From Candidatus Heimdallarchaeota archaeon (GTDB lineage Archaea; Asgardarchaeota; Heimdallarchaeia; Hodarchaeales; Hodarchaeaceae), in the NCBI GenBank assembly GCA_011364965.1, contig RDOB01000009.1, positions 1 to 62,967 of the forward strand: a stretch of DNA of 62,967 bases. Direction: 5' to 3'. This document shows positions 36,950 through 46,167 of the stretch, piece by piece. Position 1 is the first letter of the stretch; every line of letters starts with the position of its first letter. The notes below the pieces were generated by a model. That model saw only the letters and a program-made list of their open reading frames with translations, ran no database searches and was not told the DNA's origin. A program made the translations under genes and the position numbers.

Positions 36950-38479
36950 ATGAGTGTATATTCAAAAAAACTAAAGTTAGCATGGATTATTATTTTGGGT
37001 TACTCTTGTTTTGCACTTTTAGTCTGTAACAACATAGTTATTGCTAATCATTTAGATATTCCTTTAATGCAAAGAAGTATCTCCCAAAGTAGTTCAGATT
37101 GGGTGGAAATGTCTCCCGTAATTGCGCCACCAGCACGGTATCATCATGCATTTCAAACTGCTTATGACTCACAATCAGACAGAATTATTCTCTTTAGTGG
37201 AGATAATGGAGATTATTCTAGAATGTTTAATGATACATGGGCATATGATTATAATACAAATACTTGGGAAAACCTTACTACCCCTGAAATGAAGAACGTA
37301 GCCAAACTCGCTGCAGCAATGGCTTATGATTCGGAATCTGATCGTATAATCATGTTTGGCGGGTGGAAATGGGCACATGGACATTCAGTATATCAAGATA
37401 CTGGTGTGGGAGAAACTTGGAGTTATGATTATGAAACTAACATCTGGATGAACCTCACCACTGAGAATAGCCCGCCATTTCGAGGATGTTGTTCCCTGAC
37501 TTATGATGAGGCGAATGATAGGATGATTATGTTTGGTGGCTTTGATTCGAATATGAACTTGAATACTGATTTGCCATTTTATCACGATACTTGGGCTTAT
37601 GATTATAACACTAATACTTGGACCAATATGAGTCCTACTGTAAATCCTCCATCCTTGGGGAACCCTGGGTGCGCCTATGATATAGAATCCAATAAAACAA
37701 TTCTTTTTGGTGGAGTTTCCTGTAGGAACACCTACAGGTGTGTTGATCGTGATGAAACTTGGGTTTATGATTATAAAGAAAACACATGGACCAATATGAA
37801 CCCAGTAGTTCACCCCACTAACCGAGTTCTTGGAATGATGACGTATAATTCAAAAATAGATCGTGTTTTATTCTTTGGTGGTTTGTTTTATAACGGTGGT
37901 ATTTATCTTGGAGATACTTGGAACTATGATTATAATAGTAACATTTGGACAAATATGAATTCCCCTAATCCACCGTCACGACGTATGATTCATTCATTTG
38001 ATTACGATTCAGAATCAGATGTTGCAATTCTCTTTGGTGGGAAAACTATTGATTCTATCGGCGCAAGCGTATTAATTTCTGATACATGGGCATATAGGTA
38101 CCAAGCTAATGCTCCTACTCCTCCCACTAATCTACAGGCTGAGGAAGTCAATGGTGAGGTGAATTTAACATGGACTGTACCTTTAACTCATGCAGGATCC
38201 CCTATTACAGAATATGTAATATATCGTGGAAGTGAAGCTGATTCACGCACTCTCTATAAAACAGTTTTAGGTGCAGAAACATTTAATTTCCATGATACAG
38301 AAGTAAATAAAGGAGGGACCTATTTCTATACTGTGAGAGCAAAAAACGCAGTTGGTGAAAGTGAGGATTCCGATATTGTAGAAATTAAGATTCCAAGTAC
38401 AGCTCCTGGCTTCTCGATCCTAATTGTATCAAGTACATTTCTAGTTTGGGCAATTTACAAGAAAAAATTTGTAAAATAG
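36950..38479 (+). CDS. Secreted Kelch-repeat and FN3 surface protein (copy 2)
   Basis: This 509-residue protein is paralogous over its whole length to the preceding one: signal sequence (about 10-32), six Kelch blades (DTWAYDYNTNTWENL and YDSESDRIIMFGG repeated), an FN3 domain (about 385-470: GSPITEYVIYRG, TYFYTVRAKNAVGES) and a C-terminal helix introduced by APGFS with a lysine-rich end. The close spacing and shared order mark a tandem duplication. Such proteins sit on the outer surface and may mediate attachment or cell contact. Confidence 0.88.
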   Translation: MSVYSKKLKLAWIIILGYSCFALLVCNNIVIANHLDIPLMQRSISQSSSDWVEMSPVIAPPARYHHAFQTAYDSQSDRIILFSGDNGDYSRMFNDTWAYDYNTNTWENLTTPEMKNVAKLAAAMAYDSESDRIIMFGGWKWAHGHSVYQDTGVGETWSYDYETNIWMNLTTENSPPFRGCCSLTYDEANDRMIMFGGFDSNMNLNTDLPFYHDTWAYDYNTNTWTNMSPTVNPPSLGNPGCAYDIESNKTILFGGVSCRNTYRCVDRDETWVYDYKENTWTNMNPVVHPTNRVLGMMTYNSKIDRVLFFGGLFYNGGIYLGDTWNYDYNSNIWTNMNSPNPPSRRMIHSFDYDSESDVAILFGGKTIDSIGASVLISDTWAYRYQANAPTPPTNLQAEEVNGEVNLTWTVPLTHAGSPITEYVIYRGSEADSRTLYKTVLGAETFNFHDTEVNKGGTYFYTVRAKNAVGESEDSDIVEIKIPSTAPGFSILIVSSTFLVWAIYKKKFVK

Positions 38480-38786
38480 TTTTTTGGGGTATATAGCATC
38501 CCAAACAAATTCCTTTTTTCTCTTAATACGTAAAATTTGTTTAAGACTTACATTTATTAGAAATTAAGACTAATATGAGTCCCATAACAAGCCTCAAAAA
38601 TCAAACTTAAGAACTGATACCTATATTTAGCATCTGAAAAGATGAAACAGAGAAAAAAGAACGAAGACTAAAGTCTCCGTTTCCGAGTTAAGAGGAAAAT
38701 CATCCATAAATTCTTCTTATCATCACATATTCTGTTGTTACCGTAAAATTTTTCTTGCATCAAAATAATCTATATTTGTGATACTC

Positions 38787-39539
38787 ATGATTGATGTTCT
38801 AATACAAGAAAATATTGCGATAGCCTCATTAAATCGCAGTAGAACTAATGCTCTTAATACTGCACTGCTTAACGAACTCCAAACGACACTCAGCTATTTC
38901 TCTGCTGATGATAATATCCGAGCATTAGTTTTAACCAGTTCTAGTGATCGATTTTTCTCAATTGGCCTTGATGTCCCTGAAGTCTTCGATTTGTCTCAAT
39001 CCGATTTTGAATCCTTTTATCGATTGTTCACACAGGTCTGTTTAGATCTTTTTATATTTCATAAGCCTGTGATCGCAGCTATTCCTGGGCATGCTACCGC
39101 CGGGGGTTGTATTCTCGCACTATGCTGTGATTATCGCTATATCAGTCAAGGAAAAGCTGTAATGGGATTGAATGAAATAAAACTCGGAGTTCCAGTCCCA
39201 TACCTTGCAGATTATATTCTCCATAGTATAGTGGGGACTAAAGATGCCCGATCGCTTATGGAATCAGGAAATTTCCTTCCTGTGGAGGAATTAGCTCGTT
39301 TTGGTTTAGTAGATGAAGTAATTAATCCTCCATCTGAGTTATTAAAGCGTGCTATGGAGAAAGCTAAGGAATTTTGCTCTTACTCCCCCACTGCTTACAC
39401 TGCTATCAAATATAACCGAACAAATCCCATTATTACCCGCTATACACAAACACGAGAGGAAGAGGTTAAGTTGTTTGTACAGTGTTGGTACTCTGATACA
39501 GCTAGACACGTACTGAAGGAAATAATAAACAAATTTTAA
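38787..39539 (+). CDS. Enoyl-CoA hydratase/isomerase (crotonase) family
   Basis: This roughly 250-residue crotonase-fold protein has the first oxyanion-hole segment FFSIGLDVPEV, the second GHATAGGCILALCCDYRY and the catalytic region MGLNEIKLGVPVP, where the glutamate of the Glu144/Glu164 positions is partly conserved. That pattern fits delta3,delta2-enoyl-CoA isomerases better than hydratases. The reaction on fatty acyl-CoA is inferred. ATG 38787 is preferred; a GTG at 38778 is in frame. Flanks are 298 gene-free bases upstream and a decayed region downstream, so it is monocistronic. Confidence 0.85.
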   Translation: MIDVLIQENIAIASLNRSRTNALNTALLNELQTTLSYFSADDNIRALVLTSSSDRFFSIGLDVPEVFDLSQSDFESFYRLFTQVCLDLFIFHKPVIAAIPGHATAGGCILALCCDYRYISQGKAVMGLNEIKLGVPVPYLADYILHSIVGTKDARSLMESGNFLPVEELARFGLVDEVINPPSELLKRAMEKAKEFCSYSPTAYTAIKYNRTNPIITRYTQTREEEVKLFVQCWYSDTARHVLKEIINKF

Positions 39540-39592
39540 GAAAACATTGAGACTAAAACTCTTCGACCTCGTTTCATTCATCGTAGAAGAAT

Positions 39593-39968
39593 ATGATAAA
39601 CATTAGAATAACCTCAGCTGCAGTATTTCGATTGCATGGCTTTTTAATGTCCGTGTCGTCTTCAACAGAGGGAATGGAGTCAGGAATACTCGCACCACCA
39701 TCAATGGAATATTACTGGACATTGCATAAAACATTATGTTGAATCAGAGGATGTTGGGTTAGGAGGAGGTTATGCAGCAACCTCTCATTATATGAAAATA
39801 CGTATAATGGATTCACAGTCAGGAAATATTTTGTGGGGAAAAGACGCTTATTGTACACAACCTCCAGATTGGGAGACTTTTTATCCAATGATTCTCTGCG
39901 ACGATCCTCACTCACTTGATATTCATTGGACTATTACTGTATGTTATGGGCTGATGCAAGTTATATAG
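39593..39968 (+). pseudogene. Broken small exported-protein-like gene
   Basis: A frame from ATG 39593 reads 49 codons and stops near 39742. A second frame, open across 39715-39968, encodes a coherent segment with GLGGGYAATSHYMKIRI and SGNILWGKDAYCTQPP, ending MQVI. The switch between frames and lack of a start in the second suggest a gene broken by an indel. No family is recognised. Confidence 0.4.
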
Positions 39969-40094
39969 CGAATGGAATACAATGGCGCAAATCCTCCTTA
40001 CTGGACTTATGTCACTCCATAAAACAGGAAAACTCAATTATAACTTCGTTCTTTTTATCTTAAATTAAAATTATAAACAGGATGAATAATTCAA

Positions 40095-40808
40095 ATGAAG
40101 CTGCTATCCGTAATAGCAACAATCAGCTTTTTAGTCTTATTCATATCTCCTATTTTTTCTGCAATGGGAATCCAGACAGAAGTCGCTTATAGAGAGTTCC
40201 CTGTAGGAAATGTATATTCGTGGCAATTTATGACCGTTTTAAATAATTCCCAACCATGTTATACCAATTAGCGTAGCGGATTGGATAATTTAACACAAAA
40301 TGATAAAATTTCTCTGAAAATTCTCTTTTCCACCAATTCTACCCTTAGATATGAAATTTCAGCCAATAGTCAATCATTTGAGGAAGGATTTATATTAAAT
40401 TCCTTCTTACAACAACTAGGAGAAGGAAATTCATATATACACCTCGGATATTATTTTTTCCTTCCAACAGGAGAGGAATTCTGGAGCGAGCTGGCATTGC
40501 ATATTAGTTCTACTTATCCAGCTGCTGATGTACACAATGGGGAATCCATTTTTTCATTTAATGCTTCAACAATATTCCATCAAACATATTCTTGGACGTT
40601 TGATAAAGCAACTGGCCTTTTGAGATCATTCAAACAAGTTGTGAGAGATCCAACCTTGAATTATGGGGTTCGTACTCCAGATGAATTGTATTTACTTCGA
40701 ACTGACTTAAAATCGAAATTACCAGAAATCATCCATATAGGTTTAGGAGCATTGATCCTAAGTGCTATCTTTGGATTAATAATTTTAATTCAGAAGAAGA
40801 ATAGGTGA
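40095..40808 (+). pseudogene. Signal-peptide membrane protein interrupted by an in-frame TAG
   Basis: From ATG 40095 a signal peptide (MKLLSVIATISFLVLF) and a normal mature start are read until TAG 40269-40271. The same frame then continues for 179 codons to 40808, ending in a C-terminal helix (about 210-230) and QKKNR. Without the TAG this is a 237-residue exported, C-terminally anchored protein. The +1 frame over the break reads IPISVADWI, so two compensating indels may have produced the stop. Explanations are pseudogene, sequence error or readthrough. The protein type resembles the other anchored surface proteins here. Confidence 0.55.
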
Positions 40809-41247
40809 ATTGTTAGTTTAATTCCTCTTTTCCTCTTTTTCTATTAATGAAAATCCACAATCATTGATAGAATAATCTTTAGAAGGTAAATAGCTCTACT
40901 ATAGATCCCTGATCCTCACTAAAACTTTATGTAGCAGATCAGTGGCTGATAGAGCTCCCATAGAAACATCAAATGCTCAAATGGATCAACGTAATCATGA
41001 CTTTGCTCTAAACATGCACAAAGATGACGGACTTGGGCTTTATGAGCCATTTTGAAGGACAACCATTGGTTCTTATAGTACAATTCTGTAGGGAAAATCC
41101 ATTTCTTTCAATTCTTTGATAAACACCTTCCTAGAAGCTAGATTTGATAAAATAGCTTTGATTTGATGCTCACACAGTTTAAAGCCACTCTAGCAGCATA
41201 TGAAAGAGATAGTGAGTGAGTTTTACCGAGTACTTTTCCTAGACCTT
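40809..41247. other. Intergenic stretch with a coding-like relic
   Basis: No intact gene is present. On the minus strand a frame from about 41104 down to a stop at 40919-40921 reads over 55 codons, including MAHKAQVRHLCACLEQSH, with no credible upstream start. It may be a decayed gene fragment; no family is recognised. Confidence 0.3.
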
Positions 41248-42945
41248 TTATTTTCTTCGAGAAAGCATTACTACTCCAACAAACAACACGAAGAATGAAA
41301 AACCAGGACTTGGAAATGATGAAGTTGTGGTTGAACTGGTTGTGGAAAGATCTACTGTTATGGATACCACATTAGATAATCGACTAGAACCAAACGAATT
41401 TTCCGCAGTTATAGCATAATAGTATGTTCCACTTGTGTTAACAGTATCAGTATATTCATTGGCAACTACTGCTTCAATTGATGACAATCCTGAAGTGGAT
41501 GAAAACGATGATGATTCCCTGTATATTTTATAACTCGTTGCAGCATTAGAAGCGGTCCATTGAAGTTCTAATTCCTTTGGATTATTATTATTTTGTATAA
41601 TCGGACTGAGGGAAGGAGTTGTCGGTTCTCCTGATAGAAATTTATAAAATATATCGGGATCCTCACCCGCTCCAACGATATCCATAAAATCCAGCCAAAT
41701 TAAATGGAGAAAACCTAATTTGTCGCAAAAAATTTCAGGGTCATCACTGTTTTCGGAGCTTTCTGCAGTAAGTAAGGTCATGGAGTCCCAAGTTCCTGAA
41801 GTTGAATTCTTATACTTATAATAGATATCAGAATCTGAACCAGAGGATCCATAGTTTGTTTGGTCTCTCCATACAATATGGAAATTATCCGACGGATCAA
41901 TGACTAAACATGGAAAACCACAATCTTCTGTGCTGTTTACAGAAATTACTTCGGTTGGGGTCCACGTAGAAGTGTGAGGATTAAGAGTTTTATAGAATAC
42001 ATCAAACTGATTTAAAATCTCCTCTTCGGCATATGGAAGTTCAGTTCGGTCAATCCAGACAATATGCGGGTTTCCACCAGAATCCAAACTAATTCTACTT
42101 CTGTACGCCTCTTCTGTACTTTCAGTAGAAATATAAACAGTGGCCAACCATGAGTTAAGGGTTTCATCATATTTCTTATAAAAAATCGACCCCGTCCCTG
42201 CTTCAGCGCCATTATATCCCGAAAAATCTGTCCAAGTTAAATGAATATTATTAGAATCATCAATTGCTACATCTGGCCAAATAGAATCATAATCTTCATC
42301 TTCCACTGAGATTTCTTCAATTGTTTGCCATTGATCATTAATATATGCCCTGTGATAAATTTCTTGGGGAGCATTTTGTTCTGTCCAAAAAACATGTCGT
42401 TCTCCAGAATCTGTAACAGCAATTACTGGATCGAATGAATTATTGGATCCTATTGATATCGGCATAGGTTGTGTCCACTCTTCAGTTGATGCATTCCACA
42501 TTCGGTACACAATATCTTTATCATTTGTATCTTTAAAAAAAACTGTAGAATCTTCCCAAACAACGTGTAGGTTTCCGCTTGAATCCATAGTACAATGTGG
42601 ATTACTAGCAGCTCCCGTACTTGTGTTTGAAACAAGCACTGGCGCATAATATTCTTCACTAAAAAGGTTCCAGCGTTGGTAGATTACATCTTGGTATACA
42701 TCATCATCACCAGCACTGGTATATGGAGCTTGTTCGCCCCAAATGACGTGGATATTGAAATCGTCATCTACAACAATATTAGGGTCCATTGAAGTCATAT
42801 TACTTTGATCAGAAACCACTTTCAGAGTTGACCAGGTCCAAGTTACGGGATTTTGCATAGAAGAATAGACAGGGGGTCTATGAATTCCTATAAAGATCAA
42901 GATTAAGAATAAACACAACATTATATAGTTCTTATTTCTCTTCAT
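41248..42945 (-). CDS. Secreted seven-bladed propeller plus FN3 surface protein
   Basis: The protein has 565 residues. A signal peptide (about 5-28) is followed by seven repeats of 55-65 residues with the core D-x-x-x-N-x-H-[VIL]-x-W, for example NIHVIWGE, NLHVVWED, RHVFWTEQ, NIHLTWTD, PHIVWIDR, FHIVWRDQ and FLHLIWLD, so a seven-bladed beta-propeller related to sialidase/BNR repeats is likely. An FN3 domain (about 440-525) and a serine/threonine-rich spacer precede a tail PSPGFSFF plus helix and RRK, an archaeal sorting-type end. No catalytic residues of sialidase are evident, so binding is more likely than hydrolysis. Confidence 0.8.
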   Translation of the reverse strand: MKRNKNYIMLCLFLILIFIGIHRPPVYSSMQNPVTWTWSTLKVVSDQSNMTSMDPNIVVDDDFNIHVIWGEQAPYTSAGDDDVYQDVIYQRWNLFSEEYYAPVLVSNTSTGAASNPHCTMDSSGNLHVVWEDSTVFFKDTNDKDIVYRMWNASTEEWTQPMPISIGSNNSFDPVIAVTDSGERHVFWTEQNAPQEIYHRAYINDQWQTIEEISVEDEDYDSIWPDVAIDDSNNIHLTWTDFSGYNGAEAGTGSIFYKKYDETLNSWLATVYISTESTEEAYRSRISLDSGGNPHIVWIDRTELPYAEEEILNQFDVFYKTLNPHTSTWTPTEVISVNSTEDCGFPCLVIDPSDNFHIVWRDQTNYGSSGSDSDIYYKYKNSTSGTWDSMTLLTAESSENSDDPEIFCDKLGFLHLIWLDFMDIVGAGEDPDIFYKFLSGEPTTPSLSPIIQNNNNPKELELQWTASNAATSYKIYRESSSFSSTSGLSSIEAVVANEYTDTVNTSGTYYYAITAENSFGSSRLSNVVSITVDLSTTSSTTTSSFPSPGFSFFVLFVGVVMLSRRK

Positions 42946-43337
42946 TCTATTTCCACATCAAAAGCTTTTGACTAATGACATTTAATACCAAGGTTAATAT
43001 TATTTTTGATATTCCAAGATCAAAATTATGAAATTTTCCAAGCAACCTGCTTTAATTGTCTGCAAATCTTAATTATAGTGAAATAATCTTCGCAGAGGTG
43101 AGTAATAAGGCAGTAAAGGAATTAGCATCCCTATGTATTTTTAATTTTTTTGCTGTTCTACAATTAAAACACCGCGTTTAACTCTTTAAACACCCATTGG
43201 AGGGAGGAAATCGGTTTCACAGTTAGATAGGTTTATATATGAATACCTTCCATATATTTAAACAAGGAAATAATGTTTTTCCACAAATAAAAACCCATCA
43301 TTGGTATTTTCCAATACATGGAGTGTGTTATAAATAA
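42946..43337. other. Divergent intergenic region with promoter-like elements
   Basis: The 392 bases separate the propeller gene from the DUF3160 gene and contain no reading frame of note. TTTATATAT at about 43232-43240 and CATATATTTAAA at about 43251 look like TATA boxes for the plus-strand gene at 43338. Confidence 0.4.
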
Positions 43338-45524
43338 ATGAGTCGAAATAATACTTATGCAGTCCTTGGAGGGATTTTTCTAGCGGTTTTAGTGTTCACA
43401 GTTGGTTTAACTGTTTTTCAGCCCCGACTACCTTTTTCAAATACTCCATCACATGAAACCCCGAATACTCTTCCTGGATCTGCTTCTAGTTTCCATATTG
43501 AGCAATCAGTAACTACCTCATTCGGAAATTATGAACCTCTCTCCCTTGATTATACCCCTCAAATCCCCCTTTACACAATCAGGTCAGATTTATCCAATGT
43601 TAACATGCAGGGTCTTTCAATTACATCCCCCACTATTAAAAACCAGCTTGCAACTTATGGATTCTCTTTAGTAGATGAGGGAGTTGAAGACATTTATGAG
43701 CTATATAAATTTCAAGAGTCAAGCCCAAAATTTGTCACCTCTGATTTGTGTCTTCATGCTTACCATGTTCTTTACGATATTAGCTTGCGTATACTCGAAG
43801 GGACGAGATTTACCTCAGATTTTGAATTATTACTAGATCTTTTACGAGAGGACCAACAAAACAAACGTAATTTAGCAATATCATCAGTGGTTCAGGACGC
43901 GTTTGATCGAAATATTGCTTTTCTATCCGTTATGCTTTATCTACTGGATAATTCAACATATCCTATTCCTAGTTCCGTCTCCTCTTTGGTAAACACAGAA
44001 ATCACTAATATTCAAGGATTCAATCGTGCGCCATCTGCAATTTTTGGATATGAGGAGGATTATTCTCAATATAAGGTACGGGGTCACTATACTAGGAATG
44101 ATGTTCTCAAACAATATTTCCAAGCTATGATGTATGCTGGACGTATGGGATTCCTCCTTCAGAGTCCAACTGGAGAAATTGAAATGGGGATTGACCATAC
44201 TAGGATGAGTATGCTATTAATCAGTTCTTTCAACGCAACCAGTGGATCATATTCAGCTTGGGACCACTGGGATCAAGTATATGAACCTACAGTATTCTAT
44301 GTTGGAGCGAGTGATGATCTAACTCCTAAGGAATATTATCAAGTGTGGCGAGAATATAATTCTCCAGAAGGAGATCAACTCGCTGACGAATCTCTCATCA
44401 TAGAAATCATCTCAACTTTAAAAGCCCTCCGAAGCCCTAAGATTAACTCAATGCTCATTAATGAAATGTTTGATGCTGCGAATGTCACACAAGGATTTCG
44501 TTTAATGGGACAGCGATTTATTCCTGATTCATATATCTTTCAGGAATTAGTTCATACTGCAGTAGGGGGACGGTTATTCCCCAACGGTTTAGATATCTTT
44601 TCTGTGTTTGGTAGCCCTCGTGCAGCTATTCATCTTCAATCTGAGAATGAAACTTACCCTGATTATAACGACCAGATTCTGAAGTTACGAGTAGAATTTG
44701 GAAATCTTAGTGTATATGATTGGACTCAGAATTTATACTGGCTTTGGTTGTACAGTCTTTTCCCACTTTTAAGTCCTGCGACTGAAGGATATCCTATGTT
44801 CATGCTGAGTGATGCTTGGACGGACAAATCGTTGATGACCACCATGGGTTCGTGGGCCGAACTCCGTCATGATACCATCCTTTATGCGAAACAGTCCTAT
44901 ACTTATGAAACGTCCATGCCTGAGATAGCTAAAGGATATGTTGAACCTTATCCGGAAGTTTATGCTCGATTAAGTAGTCTCGTTGGCTTGATGAAAGACG
45001 GTCTTAGTAATAGGGGATTATTAGCAGAAGCTTTCCAGTACAAATTAACTGCCATTCAACAGCTTTTCGATCGATTAGTCGAAATTAGCATCAAGGAGCT
45101 AGAAAATATTCCTCTAAACGAGACGGATTATTACTTTATTAGCTATGTCGGGCAAGAAATCGGGGGAATTGCTAGTTATAATGATCCTGATGCAAATGAA
45201 TGGACATCTGAAGCTGATGATCGAATGGCAATTATTGCTGATGTTCATACTGATCCAAATACTGCTCAAGTCCTCGAGGTCGGAACAGGTAATCCTTTTA
45301 CCATTTATACGATTGTACCTAGCTCTAATGGAGGTCTATACTTAACCCGTGGTGGAACTTTTTCTTATTACGAATTTAAACATCCCATGACCAATAGATT
45401 ATCTGATGAAGAATGGCATATTATGTTGGATACCTCACCGCCCCCTCTCCCAGATTGGATTTTAGAAAATGTACCAATTGCGTCTAATATCAATACATTG
45501 ATATTCACAACGAAGGAGGAATAA
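43338..45524 (+). CDS. DUF3160 family membrane-anchored protein
   Basis: The 728-residue protein has an N-terminal anchor helix (about 7-28), a short linker and a long extracytoplasmic region. The conserved DUF3160 start is visible around residues 100-160: FVTSDLCLHAYHVLYD and the preceding GFSLVDEGVEDIYELY. Further family-like stretches are FRLMGQRFIPDSYIFQELV near 385 and TKSYTYETSM-like KQSYTYETSM near 520. The function of the family is unknown. The winged-helix regulator paralogue C begins 125 bases downstream on the same strand. Confidence 0.8.
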   Translation: MSRNNTYAVLGGIFLAVLVFTVGLTVFQPRLPFSNTPSHETPNTLPGSASSFHIEQSVTTSFGNYEPLSLDYTPQIPLYTIRSDLSNVNMQGLSITSPTIKNQLATYGFSLVDEGVEDIYELYKFQESSPKFVTSDLCLHAYHVLYDISLRILEGTRFTSDFELLLDLLREDQQNKRNLAISSVVQDAFDRNIAFLSVMLYLLDNSTYPIPSSVSSLVNTEITNIQGFNRAPSAIFGYEEDYSQYKVRGHYTRNDVLKQYFQAMMYAGRMGFLLQSPTGEIEMGIDHTRMSMLLISSFNATSGSYSAWDHWDQVYEPTVFYVGASDDLTPKEYYQVWREYNSPEGDQLADESLIIEIISTLKALRSPKINSMLINEMFDAANVTQGFRLMGQRFIPDSYIFQELVHTAVGGRLFPNGLDIFSVFGSPRAAIHLQSENETYPDYNDQILKLRVEFGNLSVYDWTQNLYWLWLYSLFPLLSPATEGYPMFMLSDAWTDKSLMTTMGSWAELRHDTILYAKQSYTYETSMPEIAKGYVEPYPEVYARLSSLVGLMKDGLSNRGLLAEAFQYKLTAIQQLFDRLVEISIKELENIPLNETDYYFISYVGQEIGGIASYNDPDANEWTSEADDRMAIIADVHTDPNTAQVLEVGTGNPFTIYTIVPSSNGGLYLTRGGTFSYYEFKHPMTNRLSDEEWHIMLDTSPPPLPDWILENVPIASNINTLIFTTKEE

Positions 45525-45619
45525 AATTCCTCATTCCTCCCATCCTTTTTTTCTTTGTTTTCCTAGTTTTTCGACTTCCTATTCCATAATCTAATAATAT
45601 AGAATTATTACTTTTTTCA

Positions 45620-45636
45620 TGAAATTTAAAATTTCA
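45620..45636 (+). promoter_or_regulatory. Palindrome before regulator paralogue C
   Basis: TGAAATTT and AAATTTCA form a perfect inverted repeat around one A, ending 13 bases before the ATG at 45650. Its size and place suit an autoregulatory operator of the winged-helix protein. Confidence 0.5.
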
Positions 45637-45649
45637 GGAATATTCTCTA

Positions 45650-46090
45650 ATGACAAAAATTTCAGAGGATCTTTTGCAAGGGAAAACCCTAAAGGTTTAT
45701 TGGTTCTTATTAGAACATGCAAATTCTGGTGTAAGGGAGATTGATCGCCAACTTGGATTTAACTCCCCTTCGACTGTACTCTACCACATTAACAAACTAG
45801 TTGAGGTCGGACTTGTCGAAAAAACGACTCAAGATAAATATACAGCCAAAGAATATGTGAGTTCAGGTATACTTGGTTTATATTTGAAAATAGGACCTAA
45901 AATGATTCCAAGAATTGTATTTTACCTTTCTTTCTTTATCGCTTTTCTAGTCCTTTACTTTTTCTTGCTAATTTCCCGTAATCCTTTTGTTTTCTACTTT
46001 GAAGATTTTTTTACAATTTTAATTAGCTTAAGTGGTATTTTTTTCTTCACTATAGAATTTTACCGTATCTGGACACTGAAACCACTCTGA
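45650..46090 (+). CDS. Membrane-anchored winged-helix regulator (paralogue C)
   Basis: The protein has 146 residues. The winged helix (GKTLKVYWFLL, VREIDRQL, SPSTVLYHINKLVEVGLV, wing DKYTAK) leads via SGILGLYLKIG and hinge PKMIPR into two membrane helices (about 92-112 and 117-135), ending IWTLKPL. It matches paralogues at 15483 and 32195 from the first GK-x-L to the last IW-x-[MLK]-[RK]-P. It follows the DUF3160 gene, with the palindrome at 45620 between them. Confidence 0.8.
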   Translation: MTKISEDLLQGKTLKVYWFLLEHANSGVREIDRQLGFNSPSTVLYHINKLVEVGLVEKTTQDKYTAKEYVSSGILGLYLKIGPKMIPRIVFYLSFFIAFLVLYFFLLISRNPFVFYFEDFFTILISLSGIFFFTIEFYRIWTLKPL

Positions 46091-46152
46091 TATAATAGGA
46101 TTCATCAATATAGTAACTTTCAAAAACTAGTTTTCTCAAGATTGAATAATCC

Positions 46153-46161
46153 GAGGTGATC
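46153..46161 (+). promoter_or_regulatory. Consensus ribosome-binding site that sets a start
   Basis: GAGGTGATC matches nine bases of the usual archaeal Shine-Dalgarno sequence and ends six bases before GTG 46168. It overlaps an in-frame GTG at 46156, which is therefore not the start. Confidence 0.6.
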
Positions 46162-46167
46162 TTTAAA

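Noticed and set aside
40269..40271. Pyrrolysine codon
   Set aside because: No pyl genes are in the window, many genes here stop at TAG, and the local sequence can be explained by two compensating indels.
40919..41104. Minus-strand frame as a transposase remnant
   Set aside because: No DDE or HUH motif, terminal repeats or target duplication are visible. It is left as an unassigned relic.
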